The notes beneath the pieces are model-generated. The model was given only the letters and a program-made list of their open reading frames with translations, made no database searches and was not told where the DNA came from. From positions 62,001 through 126,000 of the forward strand of contig NZ_JACDNS010000005.1 of NCBI RefSeq assembly GCF_017656495.1: a DNA stretch of 64,000 nt, written 5' to 3'. The DNA is from Thermococcus sp. (GTDB lineage: Archaea > Methanobacteriota_B > Thermococci > Thermococcales > Thermococcaceae). The translations under genes and the position numbers were made by a program. Of the stretch, positions 8,810 through 18,002 are shown in pieces (the stretch's first letter is position 1; each line of letters starts with the position of its first letter).

Positions 8810-9487
8810 ATGATTGAGATAATCGAGAGGGAGTATGAGATAACTGAGGGGTTAAAGCTTGTCCTCAGCAATGTGAACGGACACATCAGAATAAAAGGCT
8901 ACGATGGAAGTACAATAAAAATGAAGGCAGAAAAGAAATGGGGTCTCCTTGCACCAGAGCCAAAGATTAAGGTGAAGAAGGAAGGGAATGTTCTAAAAAT
9001 CGAGGCTAAGCATAAGAAAACCTTTGGTATCGGCTTGGGTGGAAGTTCGGTTAATTTTGACATCCTTGTTCCGAAAACCATTGAAGTAGAGAAAGTTGGC
9101 AGTGTAAATGGCAAAATCTCAATTTCAAATGTTAATGGAGTTCTCAAAATTGGAAACGTAAATGGATCAATTGAGCTCGAAAATGTGGAAGTTAGTAAAG
9201 TTGGAAATGTAAACGGCCCAATAAAAGCTGTATTGAAAGCAGTGAGAAACGACGTGAAGATTTCAACTGTAAACGGTTCAATAAAAGTCCTACTCCCGAG
9301 AGAAGCAGACGTAACGATTTTGGCAAGCACGACAAATGGGAGAATTTTAGCGGAGGGTTTTGAAAATGTTGCAACATCTTTGACAGGGACATTTGGACCC
9401 AAAAGCTTCAGCGCACAGCTTGGTTCTGGGAAGTATTCAGTCAAAGTCTCTACGGTAAATGGAAGCATAGAAATCGTGCTCATATGA
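8810..9487 (+). CDS. DUF4097-like beta-repeat protein with NVNG motifs
   Basis: About 225 residues. The ATG at 8810 sits behind GGTGAGCAAA and is preferred over the one at 8798. The protein is almost all beta strand. The tetrapeptide NVNG or a close variant (SVNG, TVNG, TTNG) recurs at least eight times, roughly every 12-25 residues, as in LSNVNGHI, GNVNGSI and STVNGSI. This pattern is typical of DUF4097 (putative adhesin) proteins, which are thought to fold as a repetitive beta solenoid. There is no signal peptide or membrane anchor, so it is predicted cytoplasmic. Its function is unknown. It converges with the CPBP gene, overlapping by 8 bp. Confidence 0.75.
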   Translation: MIEIIEREYEITEGLKLVLSNVNGHIRIKGYDGSTIKMKAEKKWGLLAPEPKIKVKKEGNVLKIEAKHKKTFGIGLGGSSVNFDILVPKTIEVEKVGSVNGKISISNVNGVLKIGNVNGSIELENVEVSKVGNVNGPIKAVLKAVRNDVKISTVNGSIKVLLPREADVTILASTTNGRILAEGFENVATSLTGTFGPKSFSAQLGSGKYSVKVSTVNGSIEIVLI

Positions 9488-10067
9488 CACAGAGGACGTC
9501 AAACACAGCCGAACCAATCCAGTGTAAAAAGAAGCTTGGTAGAAAGCTTTCGCTCTTCAAATCCATTTTTGCAAATATTATGCCTGCAATAAAGGAATAT
9601 GGAACTTCCAGTGACGGCTTTCCTATATGGACGAGAGTATAGGGAATGTTCTGGGCTAAAATTCCAAGCCATTCGTTTTTTTCTGCCAGTGGAAACAGCA
9701 GAATTCCTCTGTAAAACGCCTCATGTGCAAACATTATCGCTCCAACCAATAGCTCCTTGAAGATAAAATCGCCCCAAGAGGAGTAACTGAAAATCGGGTA
9801 AAAGCTTCGGAAGCTCTCCATTTTGGATGCATAAATGCTCAGCGGTAAGGTTGCTAGGAAAAGGGCAAAGGCCCAGATATAGCCTTCTCTTTTACCAACT
9901 TTAAATCCCAACTCATTAGGCTTGAATCCCAGTAGATAGGCCACAATTAGAGGTAAAAACACATAAAACGAGATATCATAGAGTGTCCATTCGTATATAT
10001 TTTGACCCAGATGCCAGTTAAGGATAATAAAAATCAAGGAAATTAAGTAAAGAAGGAAGGTCTTCAT
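9480..10067 (-). CDS. CPBP-family (CAAX protease-like) intramembrane protein
   Basis: A 195-residue protein with about six hydrophobic segments. AHEAFYRG (about residues 115-122) corresponds to family motif 1 (EExxxR), YTLVHIG (about 143-149) to motif 2 with its His, and FFLHWIGSAVFD near the end to the later His motif. This is the layout of Rce1/CPBP putative metalloproteases. The first Glu of motif 1 is replaced by His, so catalytic activity is doubtful. The ATG overlaps the stop codon of the upstream FKBP gene (ATGA), indicating translational coupling. The substrate is unknown. Confidence 0.78.
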   Translation of the reverse strand: MKTFLLYLISLIFIILNWHLGQNIYEWTLYDISFYVFLPLIVAYLLGFKPNELGFKVGKREGYIWAFALFLATLPLSIYASKMESFRSFYPIFSYSSWGDFIFKELLVGAIMFAHEAFYRGILLFPLAEKNEWLGILAQNIPYTLVHIGKPSLEVPYSFIAGIIFAKMDLKSESFLPSFFLHWIGSAVFDVLCVI

Positions 10068-10951
10068 TCTTTGGCTTCCTCTTTAACTCCTTCTTTAGCT
10101 TTAACCTCTTCTGTTTTCTCATTTACAGTTTCGGCGATTTCTTCTGTTTCCTCTTTGGTTTCCTCGGTTTCAACCTTTTCTTCTTTCTCTTCTTTGATTT
10201 CTTGCTCTTTTACTTCTTCCTCTATCTCTTCTTCAACTTTGACTTCTGGAGGTTTCAAAAGCTCATCAATTGTAGGCTTAAATTCAACTTGCTCATATCC
10301 AATAAACTTGAGGTCGCTCTCGAGGATGATTTCTCCAAGAATGAGCGTATTTTTGTCAATCTCAACGTCGCTGAAGTCAACTTTGACATCCTTTTCTCCA
10401 ACTTCAATCTGGACTTTGCTGAGGTCTACCATTGGAAGCCTGAGCTCAATTAATGCCTTAACTTTCTCAATTGGGTCTTCAATCTTTTCCACTATCTCAA
10501 CTTCATAAACAATTGTCTTTCCAGCCAGTGGGTGGTTGAAATCAACTCTAACTCTTCCACTTGAAACACTCAAAACCCTTCCTTTAAGCTTCTTTCCACT
10601 TTCAGTCTCTATTTCAACTTCTAACCCTGGGAATGGCATGATTCCTTGCCTTCTAAACTGACCAAGGGTGAAGGTCTTGATAAGCTTGGGATCTCTCCTT
10701 CCAAATGCCTTCTCCGGGGGAACTTCAATAATGTACTTCTTTCCTACCTCAAGACCTTCAAGCTGGTCATCAAGCCCTTTAAGAACATGACCAGCACCGA
10801 TTGCAATTGGCACTGGACCATAAATGCCCTTCTCACTGTAAATTCCAGCTTCCTTTGCAACTTCCTCATAGGTTGTGTCAAAGATTTCACCTGTCTCTTT
10901 GACCTTTCCAATGTAATGAAGTCTTACAACATCTCCCTTTGCCACTTTCAT
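10064..10951 (-). CDS. FKBP-type peptidyl-prolyl isomerase, SlyD-like, with acidic tail
   Basis: The start at 10951 follows AGGAGGTCATGCTC. A longer frame to 11179 lacks a ribosome site and does not look coding. The 295-residue protein begins MKVAKGDVVRLHYIGKVKET, typical of archaeal long FKBPs. The isomerase core (about 1-80 and 150-170) is interrupted by an insert-in-flap domain, followed by a C-terminal domain (about 175-245). The last 45-50 residues are almost only Glu, Lys, Val and Thr. FKBPs of this type act as folding catalysts and chaperones in the cytoplasm. The charged tail may keep the protein soluble. It is co-transcribed with the CPBP gene downstream. Confidence 0.9.
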   Translation of the reverse strand: MKVAKGDVVRLHYIGKVKETGEIFDTTYEEVAKEAGIYSEKGIYGPVPIAIGAGHVLKGLDDQLEGLEVGKKYIIEVPPEKAFGRRDPKLIKTFTLGQFRRQGIMPFPGLEVEIETESGKKLKGRVLSVSSGRVRVDFNHPLAGKTIVYEVEIVEKIEDPIEKVKALIELRLPMVDLSKVQIEVGEKDVKVDFSDVEIDKNTLILGEIILESDLKFIGYEQVEFKPTIDELLKPPEVKVEEEIEEEVKEQEIKEEKEEKVETEETKEETEEIAETVNEKTEEVKAKEGVKEEAKE

Positions 10952-11071
10952 GAGCATGACCTCCTGTTTTTTAAGCTGGTTTAAATTGGGGAATTGGGTT
11001 TTTAAGCTTTGCACTTGCCACCAACGATAGCCTAATAAAACCCAAACAAAAATTTTCTTCAGGTGATAAGA

Positions 11072-12496
11072 GTGAAAGTGTACAACACACTCACAAAACA
11101 GAAAGAAGAATTCAAACCTTTGAGAGAAGGAGAAGTCAGGATGTACGTTTGTGGTCCAACCGTTTATGATTACACTCATCTAGGACATGCGAGGACGTAC
11201 ATTGCTTTTGATGTCATCAGAAGATACCTTGAGCACAAAGGCTACACTGTTTTGATGGTCATGAACTTTACAGACATAGATGACAAAATCATCCGAAGAG
11301 CTCAGGAGACGGGCGAAGACCCAAAGGAATTGGCTGAAAAGTTCTTGAGGTATTTCCTTGAGGACATGAAAGCCTTGAAAGTTAAGCCAGCTGACATCTA
11401 TCCAAGAGTTACGGAGCACATTCAAGACATAATTGAATTCGTAAAGAAGCTTGAGGAGAAAGGCTATGCATACGAAGGGAGCGATGGAGTCTACTTTGAG
11501 GTTCAAAAGTTCAAAGACTATGGAAAGCTCAGCGGAATAAAGCTTGAAGAGCTTAGAAAAGGAGCAAGAGTTGAGCCTGGTGAAGGGAAGAAGAATCCAG
11601 AGGATTTTGCTCTCTGGAAGAAAGCTAAGCCTGGAGAGCCAAAATGGGATTCACCATGGGGCGAGGGAAGGCCAGGCTGGCACATTGAGTGTTCAACTAT
11701 GAGTACCAAGTATTTGGGAGAGCAGTTTGACATTCACGGCGGTGGAAATGACCTAATCTTCCCACACCATGAAAATGAAATAGCCCAAACAGAGGCATGC
11801 ACAGGTAAGGAATGGGTTAGATACTGGCTCCATACGGGTTTCGTCATGGTAAAGGGAGAAAAGATGAGCAAAAGCTTAGGAAACTTTGTAACGATAAGGG
11901 AGCTTTTGGAGAGATATTCTCCGGAGGTTATAAGGTTCTTTGTCCTGCAGAAGCACTACCGCTCACCTCTAGATTACACGGAAGAGGGAATACAGCACGC
12001 AAAGAACAACCTCGAAAAGCTTTACAACACAATTGAAAACATTAGAATTGCTCTCGAAAAAGCGGAGATACCATTCAAATGGAGCAAAGAGGAGTTTGAG
12101 CTTTATGAAGTGATTAGAGAAGCTAAGAAGAAGTTTTACGAAGCAATGGACGATGACTTCAACACCGCTGAGGCTATGAGGCCGATATTTGAGGTCGCAA
12201 ACGCTGTGAATAAATACCTAGCAAAGGTAGAAAAGCCAAAGGAAAGTGTTCTGAGAAAAGCCCTTGAGTTCTTCAAGATGGTCGGCGAAATCTTTGGAAT
12301 CTTTGAGGAGTACTTCAAAGAAACGAAGGAGACAAAAGAGGAGGACCTAATTGAGCTACTAGTCCGAGTTAGAGCCGAGCTGAGAAAGCAGAAGAACTAT
12401 GCCTTAGCGGATAAAATTAGAGCAGAGCTTAGAGAGCTCGGCATCCAGCTTGAAGATACTCCACAAGGAACAATTTGGAAGAGGATAAATGTTTAG
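11072..12496 (+). CDS. cysS: Cysteinyl-tRNA synthetase
   Basis: Charges tRNA-Cys with cysteine. Class I signatures are present: MYVCGPTVYDYTHLGHAR near the N-terminus (HIGH-like THLGHA plus a zinc-ligand Cys), GWHIECSTMS and FPHHENEIAQ (further zinc ligands), and the KMSKS motif GEKMSKSLGN. At about 474 residues it has normal length. The GTG at 11072 follows AGGTGATAAGA, so it is preferred over the GTG at 11063, which overlaps that ribosome site. The 107-bp region shared with the divergent FKBP gene carries A/T boxes for both directions. A restriction-modification gene begins 50 bp downstream. Confidence 0.96.
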   Translation: MKVYNTLTKQKEEFKPLREGEVRMYVCGPTVYDYTHLGHARTYIAFDVIRRYLEHKGYTVLMVMNFTDIDDKIIRRAQETGEDPKELAEKFLRYFLEDMKALKVKPADIYPRVTEHIQDIIEFVKKLEEKGYAYEGSDGVYFEVQKFKDYGKLSGIKLEELRKGARVEPGEGKKNPEDFALWKKAKPGEPKWDSPWGEGRPGWHIECSTMSTKYLGEQFDIHGGGNDLIFPHHENEIAQTEACTGKEWVRYWLHTGFVMVKGEKMSKSLGNFVTIRELLERYSPEVIRFFVLQKHYRSPLDYTEEGIQHAKNNLEKLYNTIENIRIALEKAEIPFKWSKEEFELYEVIREAKKKFYEAMDDDFNTAEAMRPIFEVANAVNKYLAKVEKPKESVLRKALEFFKMVGEIFGIFEEYFKETKETKEEDLIELLVRVRAELRKQKNYALADKIRAELRELGIQLEDTPQGTIWKRINV

Positions 12497-12546
12497 TTGG
12501 TAAGATTTATATTCTGCCTGTTTTTATTTATTCTTTGGTGAAGTTT

Positions 12547-14790
12547 ATGGATGAAATCGAAGCTCTGCGAAATGACCTTGAGAGGCTTGTAAAAGAGAAA
12601 TCAATTCCCTTGTCTTCTCTTGAAGAACTCAAAGAGGAACTTGAGAGCGAAGACATGAAAGAGTATTTAGATGCAATTGTGAGCAGAGCAAAACCTGAAG
12701 AAAGTCTGAGACAAAATTTTTTCTATAAAAATGCTCCTATTCTCAGGGTACTTGGCTTAAAAGGTGCACCGGAAGTTGATATCGGTCCAGGTTTTATTGA
12801 CTTAATTGTTAGAGATTCATTGGGAAGGAAAATTTTGATTGAATTCAAACGGCTCTTTGAGCTTAGAAAGGATAAACTGGTTAGGAACGAACTCGATTAC
12901 AAAGAATACGAAGATCAAATCAAAAAATACATCTTCAGTGAAGCTGCAAGATTTGTCGTCCTGACGAACCTTTATGAGTGGCACTTCTTCAGCTCAAAAA
13001 CTGTAATAAAAAAGTTCAAACCCTTTTATTCTGTCAACTTCGAAGACTTAATGAGCGATTTGGAGAAGTATGGAGATTTTTATTCCCTCTTAGAAAGAAA
13101 GGAGCATTTAATAGAGCGTAAAGAGCTTGATGCAAAGTTTTTCGAGAGCCTTAAGGAGTGGATAAAGCTTCTCAGTGAGATAGAGTTTAGGGTTGATGAG
13201 AAGGAAAAGAACCGTTTAATCCTTCACCTCTTAAACAAGCTCATATTCATCCAAACACTCGATGATTACGGTGTGATAGAATTTAACTGGCTCTACAAGA
13301 CCTGGGAGCAGTATTCACGCTACATAGCCCTGGCTGAGGCTCACAAAGACAACCCAAAGGTGGCTGGCAGGCACTATAAAACGTTCCTCCAGAAGTTCCT
13401 CTCAGAGATCAATGACTTCTTCTATCCACTGTATGATACGGAGCTCTTCAGGGATGATTTAATCGAGAAAGTCAAAGATGAACCAGAAAACTGGAAGACT
13501 TTTTATGAAAGGCTTGCCGTTGTTTTAGGTTTCAAGGAATGGCAGAAAGCTCTTGGATTAGGATTAACCCAATATGACTACAGCCAGATTGATGAAGATA
13601 TTTTGGGCAAGGCTTATGAAACATACTTAGCGGAGCAGAGAAAGGAAAAGGGAATCTACTACACGCCAAAATATATCACCCAATTCATAGTCGAAGAGAC
13701 GCTGAAGAAGAAGTTGGATGAGCTTAAGGATGAGATTGTTAAGGCCATAAAAAGCGGCAACTTTGAAAAAGCTGAGGAGAGAATAAGAGAGCTGTTTGAT
13801 ATCAGGATAATTGATTTAGCATCCGGCTCCGGATCGTTCCTGATAAAGGCATTAAGAGTCCTCTGGGAAGCTTACAGGGAGATAATTGATGCAATTGATG
13901 AAATTGAAAGCGGGAAGGTAAAAGCAAGCAACATAGAGGCATTTTTAAAGAGGAACACTCCAAAGAGGCTTAGAGAACTGTTACCAAAAGATGAAAGGAT
14001 TTTGATGTCTCAAATAGTTTTGAGACACATATTTGCCAATGACCTTGACGCAAATGCCTTAGAGGTCGCCAAGATGAACATATGGCGGGAGCTTATTAGG
14101 CTGAATCCCAAAGCTTTCCATTGGGCAAAACTTGGGGATAATGAGCACGTTCTACCGAATCTAACCCTCAACTTCAGAGCGGGAGACTCGCTTTTGGGGT
14201 TTGATAATCCAGAGGTTATGAGCGAGTTTAAAGAAGAGATTAAGGAGCTCTGGAAGCTCTGGGAAGAGTTCCTGAAGAATCCCGAGGAGCTTACACCTTT
14301 GGAGAGAATTGAGGAGATAAAAGCTGAGATCAGAAAGGTGCTGGATGGGAGGTATAAGCAGATTTTGGCGGAGAAGGGACTAAATGTCGAGAAGCTTGCA
14401 GAGAGGAGGTTTATCCACTATCCCCTTGAGTTCTTCATGGTGTTTTTCAACAAGGACGGGAGTGTTAAGGGAGGATTTGATTTCATCATCGGCAATCCGC
14501 CGTATGTGAGGATTCAGAACCTTAAAAAGGAGTCAAAGGAATACGTGGATTTCCTGAATAAATTCTATGAAACGGCGCACAAGAACTATGACTTAGCATT
14601 ACCGTTCATTGAGCGCGGCTACAGGCTGTTAAAAGAAAAGGGAGAACTTGGATTTATAGTTACGAAAAAGTGGATGAAAGCAGATTATGGAGAAAACTTA
14701 GGGAGCTTTTGGCAAGAGAAAAGGCCGTTAAGCTCATCATTGATTTTGGAGACAATCAGGTATTCAAAGGAGCCACAACCTACACGATGA
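12547..14790 (+). CDS. Type IIG-like restriction-modification enzyme, N-terminal part (nuclease and methylase), frameshifted
   Basis: The ATG at 12547 follows GGTGAAGTTT. A PD-(D/E)xK-like nuclease site is suggested by FIDLIV (about 82-87) and ILIEFKR (about 96-102). The N6-adenine methylase has the linker YYTPKYITQFIVEE, motif I DLASGSGSFL (about 423) and motif IV NPPYV (about 650). This is the layout of single-chain Eco57I-type enzymes that both cut and methylate DNA. The frame is correct to about 14696. After that the last 31 residues are out of frame, and the true continuation is the frame read from 14670. One extra A in the A4 run at 14693-14696 would restore an intact protein of about 1265 residues. 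Confidence 0.85.
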   Translation: MDEIEALRNDLERLVKEKSIPLSSLEELKEELESEDMKEYLDAIVSRAKPEESLRQNFFYKNAPILRVLGLKGAPEVDIGPGFIDLIVRDSLGRKILIEFKRLFELRKDKLVRNELDYKEYEDQIKKYIFSEAARFVVLTNLYEWHFFSSKTVIKKFKPFYSVNFEDLMSDLEKYGDFYSLLERKEHLIERKELDAKFFESLKEWIKLLSEIEFRVDEKEKNRLILHLLNKLIFIQTLDDYGVIEFNWLYKTWEQYSRYIALAEAHKDNPKVAGRHYKTFLQKFLSEINDFFYPLYDTELFRDDLIEKVKDEPENWKTFYERLAVVLGFKEWQKALGLGLTQYDYSQIDEDILGKAYETYLAEQRKEKGIYYTPKYITQFIVEETLKKKLDELKDEIVKAIKSGNFEKAEERIRELFDIRIIDLASGSGSFLIKALRVLWEAYREIIDAIDEIESGKVKASNIEAFLKRNTPKRLRELLPKDERILMSQIVLRHIFANDLDANALEVAKMNIWRELIRLNPKAFHWAKLGDNEHVLPNLTLNFRAGDSLLGFDNPEVMSEFKEEIKELWKLWEEFLKNPEELTPLERIEEIKAEIRKVLDGRYKQILAEKGLNVEKLAERRFIHYPLEFFMVFFNKDGSVKGGFDFIIGNPPYVRIQNLKKESKEYVDFLNKFYETAHKNYDLALPFIERGYRLLKEKGELGFIVTKKWMKADYGENLGSFWQEKRPLSSSLILETIRYSKEPQPTR

Positions 14791-16343
14791 TTCTGATTCT
14801 GGAGAAAGCTAAGCGTGAAAAGTTCAAATACGCTTACGTTGAGGAGCTCAAGGAGAGCATTGAGCAGCTGAGAGCAGTGCATGATGTAGGAAAGGCAAAG
14901 AGGGAGAGAATTCAGGTCGTTGAAGTCCCCATGGAAGAGATTTCAAAGGATGTCTGGGTAATTTTGACCGATGAGGAGAAAGCCATAGTGGAGAAGATTT
15001 ATGAGGGAAGCAAAAGGTTGGAGGAGGTTGCTGAGCATATTTTTGTTGGAGTTCAAACGAGTGCTGACAAGGTGTATCACCTCACAAAGCTTGGAGAGGA
15101 GGGCGAGTATTACATTGTCATGTCGAACATTACAGGTAGAACCTACCGCATAGAAAAGGGAATTTTACGCCCTCTTGTCTCTGGAGAGAACGTTGGCAGG
15201 TTCATTGTTAAGTCCTATGAAAAGGTCATCCTGTTCCCATATGAAGTCACTGATTCTGGTTATCGGCTTTTAACCGAAAAGGAAATCAAAGAGAAGTATC
15301 CCAATGCGTGGGAGTATCTTCTTGAAAATAAAAAGCTGTTGGAGAGTAGGGAGAAGGGCAAAATAGCCAAAACGTTAGGATGGTATGCTTTTGGCAGAAC
15401 CCAGAACATCGATAAACAGCATCTCATAAAGCTCATGGTTCCAAGGCTCGTTACGGATTTAAAAGTTGCATATGATTCAAACGGACAGTTCTGTCTTGAT
15501 AACGTTGATGTCAATGGAATAACGCTTAGAAAGGATGTCAGCTACCTCTACGCTCTTGCACTCCTAAACAGCTCTCTTTTGAACTACGTTTTCAAAAAGA
15601 AAAGTGTTGAGTTCGCCAGCGGTTATTATTCAGCAAACAAGCAGTTTATAAAAGACCTCCCAATCAAACTTCCCCAAACTCCGGAGGAGAAAGAGCTTGC
15701 CGAAGAAATCGAAACCACAACAGAAGAAATCATCGAGCTCTTGAAGAAGCACTACGAAATCAAATCCCTCTGGCAGAAGTGGAGCGAAAAGCTTTCAGAC
15801 AAAAAGCTGACCCTAAGAGCATTAATTGACCAGTGGAAGAGAGGAATTGGAGTAATCCCACCGGAAAACCTGTTCATAACAAACGTTGAATTCAAATCCG
15901 ATGAAGAAACAGAGTTCGATGAGTTCGATGCTGTGGTAGAAGGAAAAACTCTAAAAATCCTCGGCAGAGAGGCTGATACATTCTATACAATAGCTGAAAT
16001 TGAAGCATCAAGCGAAGAGATTGCTGAGCACTTGTATTTCTCCCTTCTAAGCCTACTGGAATCAAGAAGGAAGGTCAAAACACTCGGTGATTTGCTTTCA
16101 AAGACAGAGATTCCAACTATAAGAGGCTCTCCAAAGGAGACAGTTAGAATAGTCAATGCAATAAAAACCTCTGCGAATGTAAAGCATCTAACATCATCAA
16201 TTAAACTGGCGAAGGAAAACGAAGCCTACTTAGATGCCTTAGTTTTCAAGCTCTACGGATTAACAAGAGAAGAAGCAAGACTGATTTTAAGAGAACTAAA
16301 AGCTCCGGAAAACTACATAAGCTCAGTGCTGAGATACCTTTAG
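14670..16343 (+). CDS. Type IIG-like restriction-modification enzyme, C-terminal part (rest of methylase, target recognition)
   Basis: This is the continuation of the gene starting at 12547, in another frame. The in-frame product begins effectively at KLRELLAREKAVKLIIDFGD, near 14697, continuing the methylase fold after motif IV. The GTG at 14670 is only the first possible codon of the frame, and no ribosome site precedes it. The middle part (GVQTSADKVYHLTK, then LDNVDVNGITL, and YYSANKQFIKDLPI near about 325) matches target-recognition regions of Eco57I-type enzymes. A helical spacer and a small C-terminal domain follow. Alone it lacks methylase motifs I and IV and is not expected to act. 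It overlaps the convergent small gene by 4 bp. Confidence 0.82.
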   Translation: MDESRLWRKLRELLAREKAVKLIIDFGDNQVFKGATTYTMILILEKAKREKFKYAYVEELKESIEQLRAVHDVGKAKRERIQVVEVPMEEISKDVWVILTDEEKAIVEKIYEGSKRLEEVAEHIFVGVQTSADKVYHLTKLGEEGEYYIVMSNITGRTYRIEKGILRPLVSGENVGRFIVKSYEKVILFPYEVTDSGYRLLTEKEIKEKYPNAWEYLLENKKLLESREKGKIAKTLGWYAFGRTQNIDKQHLIKLMVPRLVTDLKVAYDSNGQFCLDNVDVNGITLRKDVSYLYALALLNSSLLNYVFKKKSVEFASGYYSANKQFIKDLPIKLPQTPEEKELAEEIETTTEEIIELLKKHYEIKSLWQKWSEKLSDKKLTLRALIDQWKRGIGVIPPENLFITNVEFKSDEETEFDEFDAVVEGKTLKILGREADTFYTIAEIEASSEEIAEHLYFSLLSLLESRRKVKTLGDLLSKTEIPTIRGSPKETVRIVNAIKTSANVKHLTSSIKLAKENEAYLDALVFKLYGLTREEARLILRELKAPENYISSVLRYL

Positions 16344-16588
16344 TCCTTCTTCTTCCTAAACTCATTTATCAGCTCTTTTGCTGCTTTTACCATCTCTTCA
16401 AGAGTTGCGCTGTCGTGGCTGATTCCGATGGTTATCTTAGCATGGGTTGTTGCGTATGAGAAATATAGTGTGTTTCCCTGACTTTTTGCAAAAAACTGTT
16501 CCACTGTTTCTGCTTCTTCTCCTGCATCGTCCTCTCCGCCAGGCATGATTTCTGGATTGTCATCAAGTATCATGGGTCTTGGCTCCAT
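16340..16588 (-). CDS. Conserved Thermococcales-type small acidic protein
   Basis: An 82-residue protein behind a strong ribosome site (GAGGAGGTGGAAAA). The first half is acidic and probably disordered (PGGEDDAGEEAETVEQFF). The second half has two strands and an amphipathic helix (VKAAKELINEFRKKKD). No domain is recognised. It converges with the broken restriction-modification gene and diverges from the M20 peptidase gene. Coding status rests on the ribosome site and compositional pattern. No function can be given. Confidence 0.65.
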   Translation of the reverse strand: MEPRPMILDDNPEIMPGGEDDAGEEAETVEQFFAKSQGNTLYFSYATTHAKITIGISHDSATLEEMVKAAKELINEFRKKKD

Positions 16589-16685
16589 TTTTCCACCTCC
16601 TCGGCTTTAATTTGCAGATGCTCCTTTTAAAATTTGGGCTAAAAGGTTAAATATCATTTCGATGAAAATCTTAACGGTGTTAGGA

Positions 16686-18002
16686 ATGTTAGAGCTATTG
16701 TCTCAGCTGATTGAGTTTGAGACTGTGAACGACCCAACTAGAGGGAAGAAGCCAAGCAGAGAGTGTCCAAAATTCATTAGAGATACCTTAGATTCTTGGG
16801 GAATAGAAAGCGAGATGATTGAAAAAGATGGGTACTATGCTGTCTATGGTGAAGTGGGAGAGGGCATTCCAAAAATCATGTTCATGGCTCACTTTGACGT
16901 CGTTCCAGTGAATATAGAAGAGTGGAAGACCGATCCGTTTAAGCTAACGATAATCGGAAATAAAGCCTATGGAAGGGGGAGTGCAGATGACAAAGGCAAC
17001 GTAGCTGGAGTAATGCTCGCTTTAAAGGAGCTTTCAACGAAAAGGCTCAGTGGAAAGGTAATTTTTGCTTTTACTGGGGATGAGGAAATTGGCGGTAAAT
17101 TAGCAATGCACATAGCGGAGAAGTTGAGAGAGGAGAATAAGCTTCCGCAATATTTAATCAATGCTGATGGAGTTGGTATGAGTCCAATAATCAGGAGGAG
17201 AAAAGGGTTCGGTGCTATAATTGAAATACCACAGCAGAAAATTACAATCAAAGGGAAATTGATGAAAAAGTTCTTCACTATAAACACCCCTGTACTTCAA
17301 ACGAGACATGCTGCGTATTTCATGCCCGGAGTTGATATGCACCCTATGATTGCTCTTTCTCACTTCCTAAGGAACAGTGATGTCTTTGCTGTAAAAGTTG
17401 AAGGCAAATTTTTGAAGTCAAACGTTTTGCCCAGCAAAGTTGAACTGACATATGTAGAACCTGATGAAAGTGGGGAAGAAGTTGAGGCGGATTTAAGCTT
17501 AACAGAGCTTTTGAAGACAATAGTCCCTCTAGTTAGAGCGCCAATAAGTGCTGAAAGATACAGCGATTTTGGAGTTTCGATAACTCCCAACTTATACTCA
17601 TTTGAAAATGGAGTTCACAGGCTCAGACTTGATATAAGAGCAATGAGCCATTTGCCTGAGCAAATAGAAAGGGTGCTTAAGGAAGTCGTGGAGTTCAACA
17701 TTCCGACTGCAAAGCTAACTATTACTCATAATGAAAAGGCAGGATACCTCTTCACTTCTCCAGATTCAGAGCTTGTCAGGGTAATGATGGAAACTCTAGA
17801 ACACTTGGGGGAGAAAGCTAAGCCAGTTGAAGGTGCTGGAGCATCAGATTCGAGGTATTTCACTCCTTATGGTGTTGAAGCAATAGATTTTGGACCAAGA
17901 GGAGGAAACGTTCACGGACCAAATGAATATGCCGATGTTACCTCCCTTAAACTACTCCCAAAAGTCTATACAGAAGTTGCAATAAATTTGCTTAAAAACT
18001 GA
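16686..18002 (+). CDS. M20-family metallopeptidase (ArgE/DapE/carboxypeptidase G2-like)
   Basis: A dinuclear zinc hydrolase of about 438 residues. Metal-site motifs in order are MAHFDVVPV (His), GRGSADDKG (bridging Asp), FTGDEEIGGK (catalytic Glu pair), NADG (Asp) and HGPNEYADV (final His). A dimerisation domain is inserted between about residues 185 and 320. It removes an amino acid or acyl group from small peptides or N-acylated amino acids. The substrate cannot be read off. The ATG at 16686 follows CGGTGTTAGGA and gives the standard MLELLSQLIEFETVNDP start. An ATG at 16662 has no ribosome site. Confidence 0.85.
   Translation: MLELLSQLIEFETVNDPTRGKKPSRECPKFIRDTLDSWGIESEMIEKDGYYAVYGEVGEGIPKIMFMAHFDVVPVNIEEWKTDPFKLTIIGNKAYGRGSADDKGNVAGVMLALKELSTKRLSGKVIFAFTGDEEIGGKLAMHIAEKLREENKLPQYLINADGVGMSPIIRRRKGFGAIIEIPQQKITIKGKLMKKFFTINTPVLQTRHAAYFMPGVDMHPMIALSHFLRNSDVFAVKVEGKFLKSNVLPSKVELTYVEPDESGEEVEADLSLTELLKTIVPLVRAPISAERYSDFGVSITPNLYSFENGVHRLRLDIRAMSHLPEQIERVLKEVVEFNIPTAKLTITHNEKAGYLFTSPDSELVRVMMETLEHLGEKAKPVEGAGASDSRYFTPYGVEAIDFGPRGGNVHGPNEYADVTSLKLLPKVYTEVAINLLKN

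Noticed and set aside
8899..9483. 194-codon minus-strand frame
   Set aside because: It is opposite the NVNG-repeat gene and only reflects its codon use. It has no ribosome site.
10071..10508. Ser/Thr/Phe-rich plus-strand frame of 145 codons
   Set aside because: It is the mirror of the Glu/Lys-rich FKBP tail on the other strand. It has no ribosome site.
10952..11179. N-terminal extension of the FKBP gene
   Set aside because: It has Cys/Phe/Trp-rich, non-conserved-looking sequence, overlaps the cysS 5' end, and a strong AGGAGGT site marks the start at 10951.
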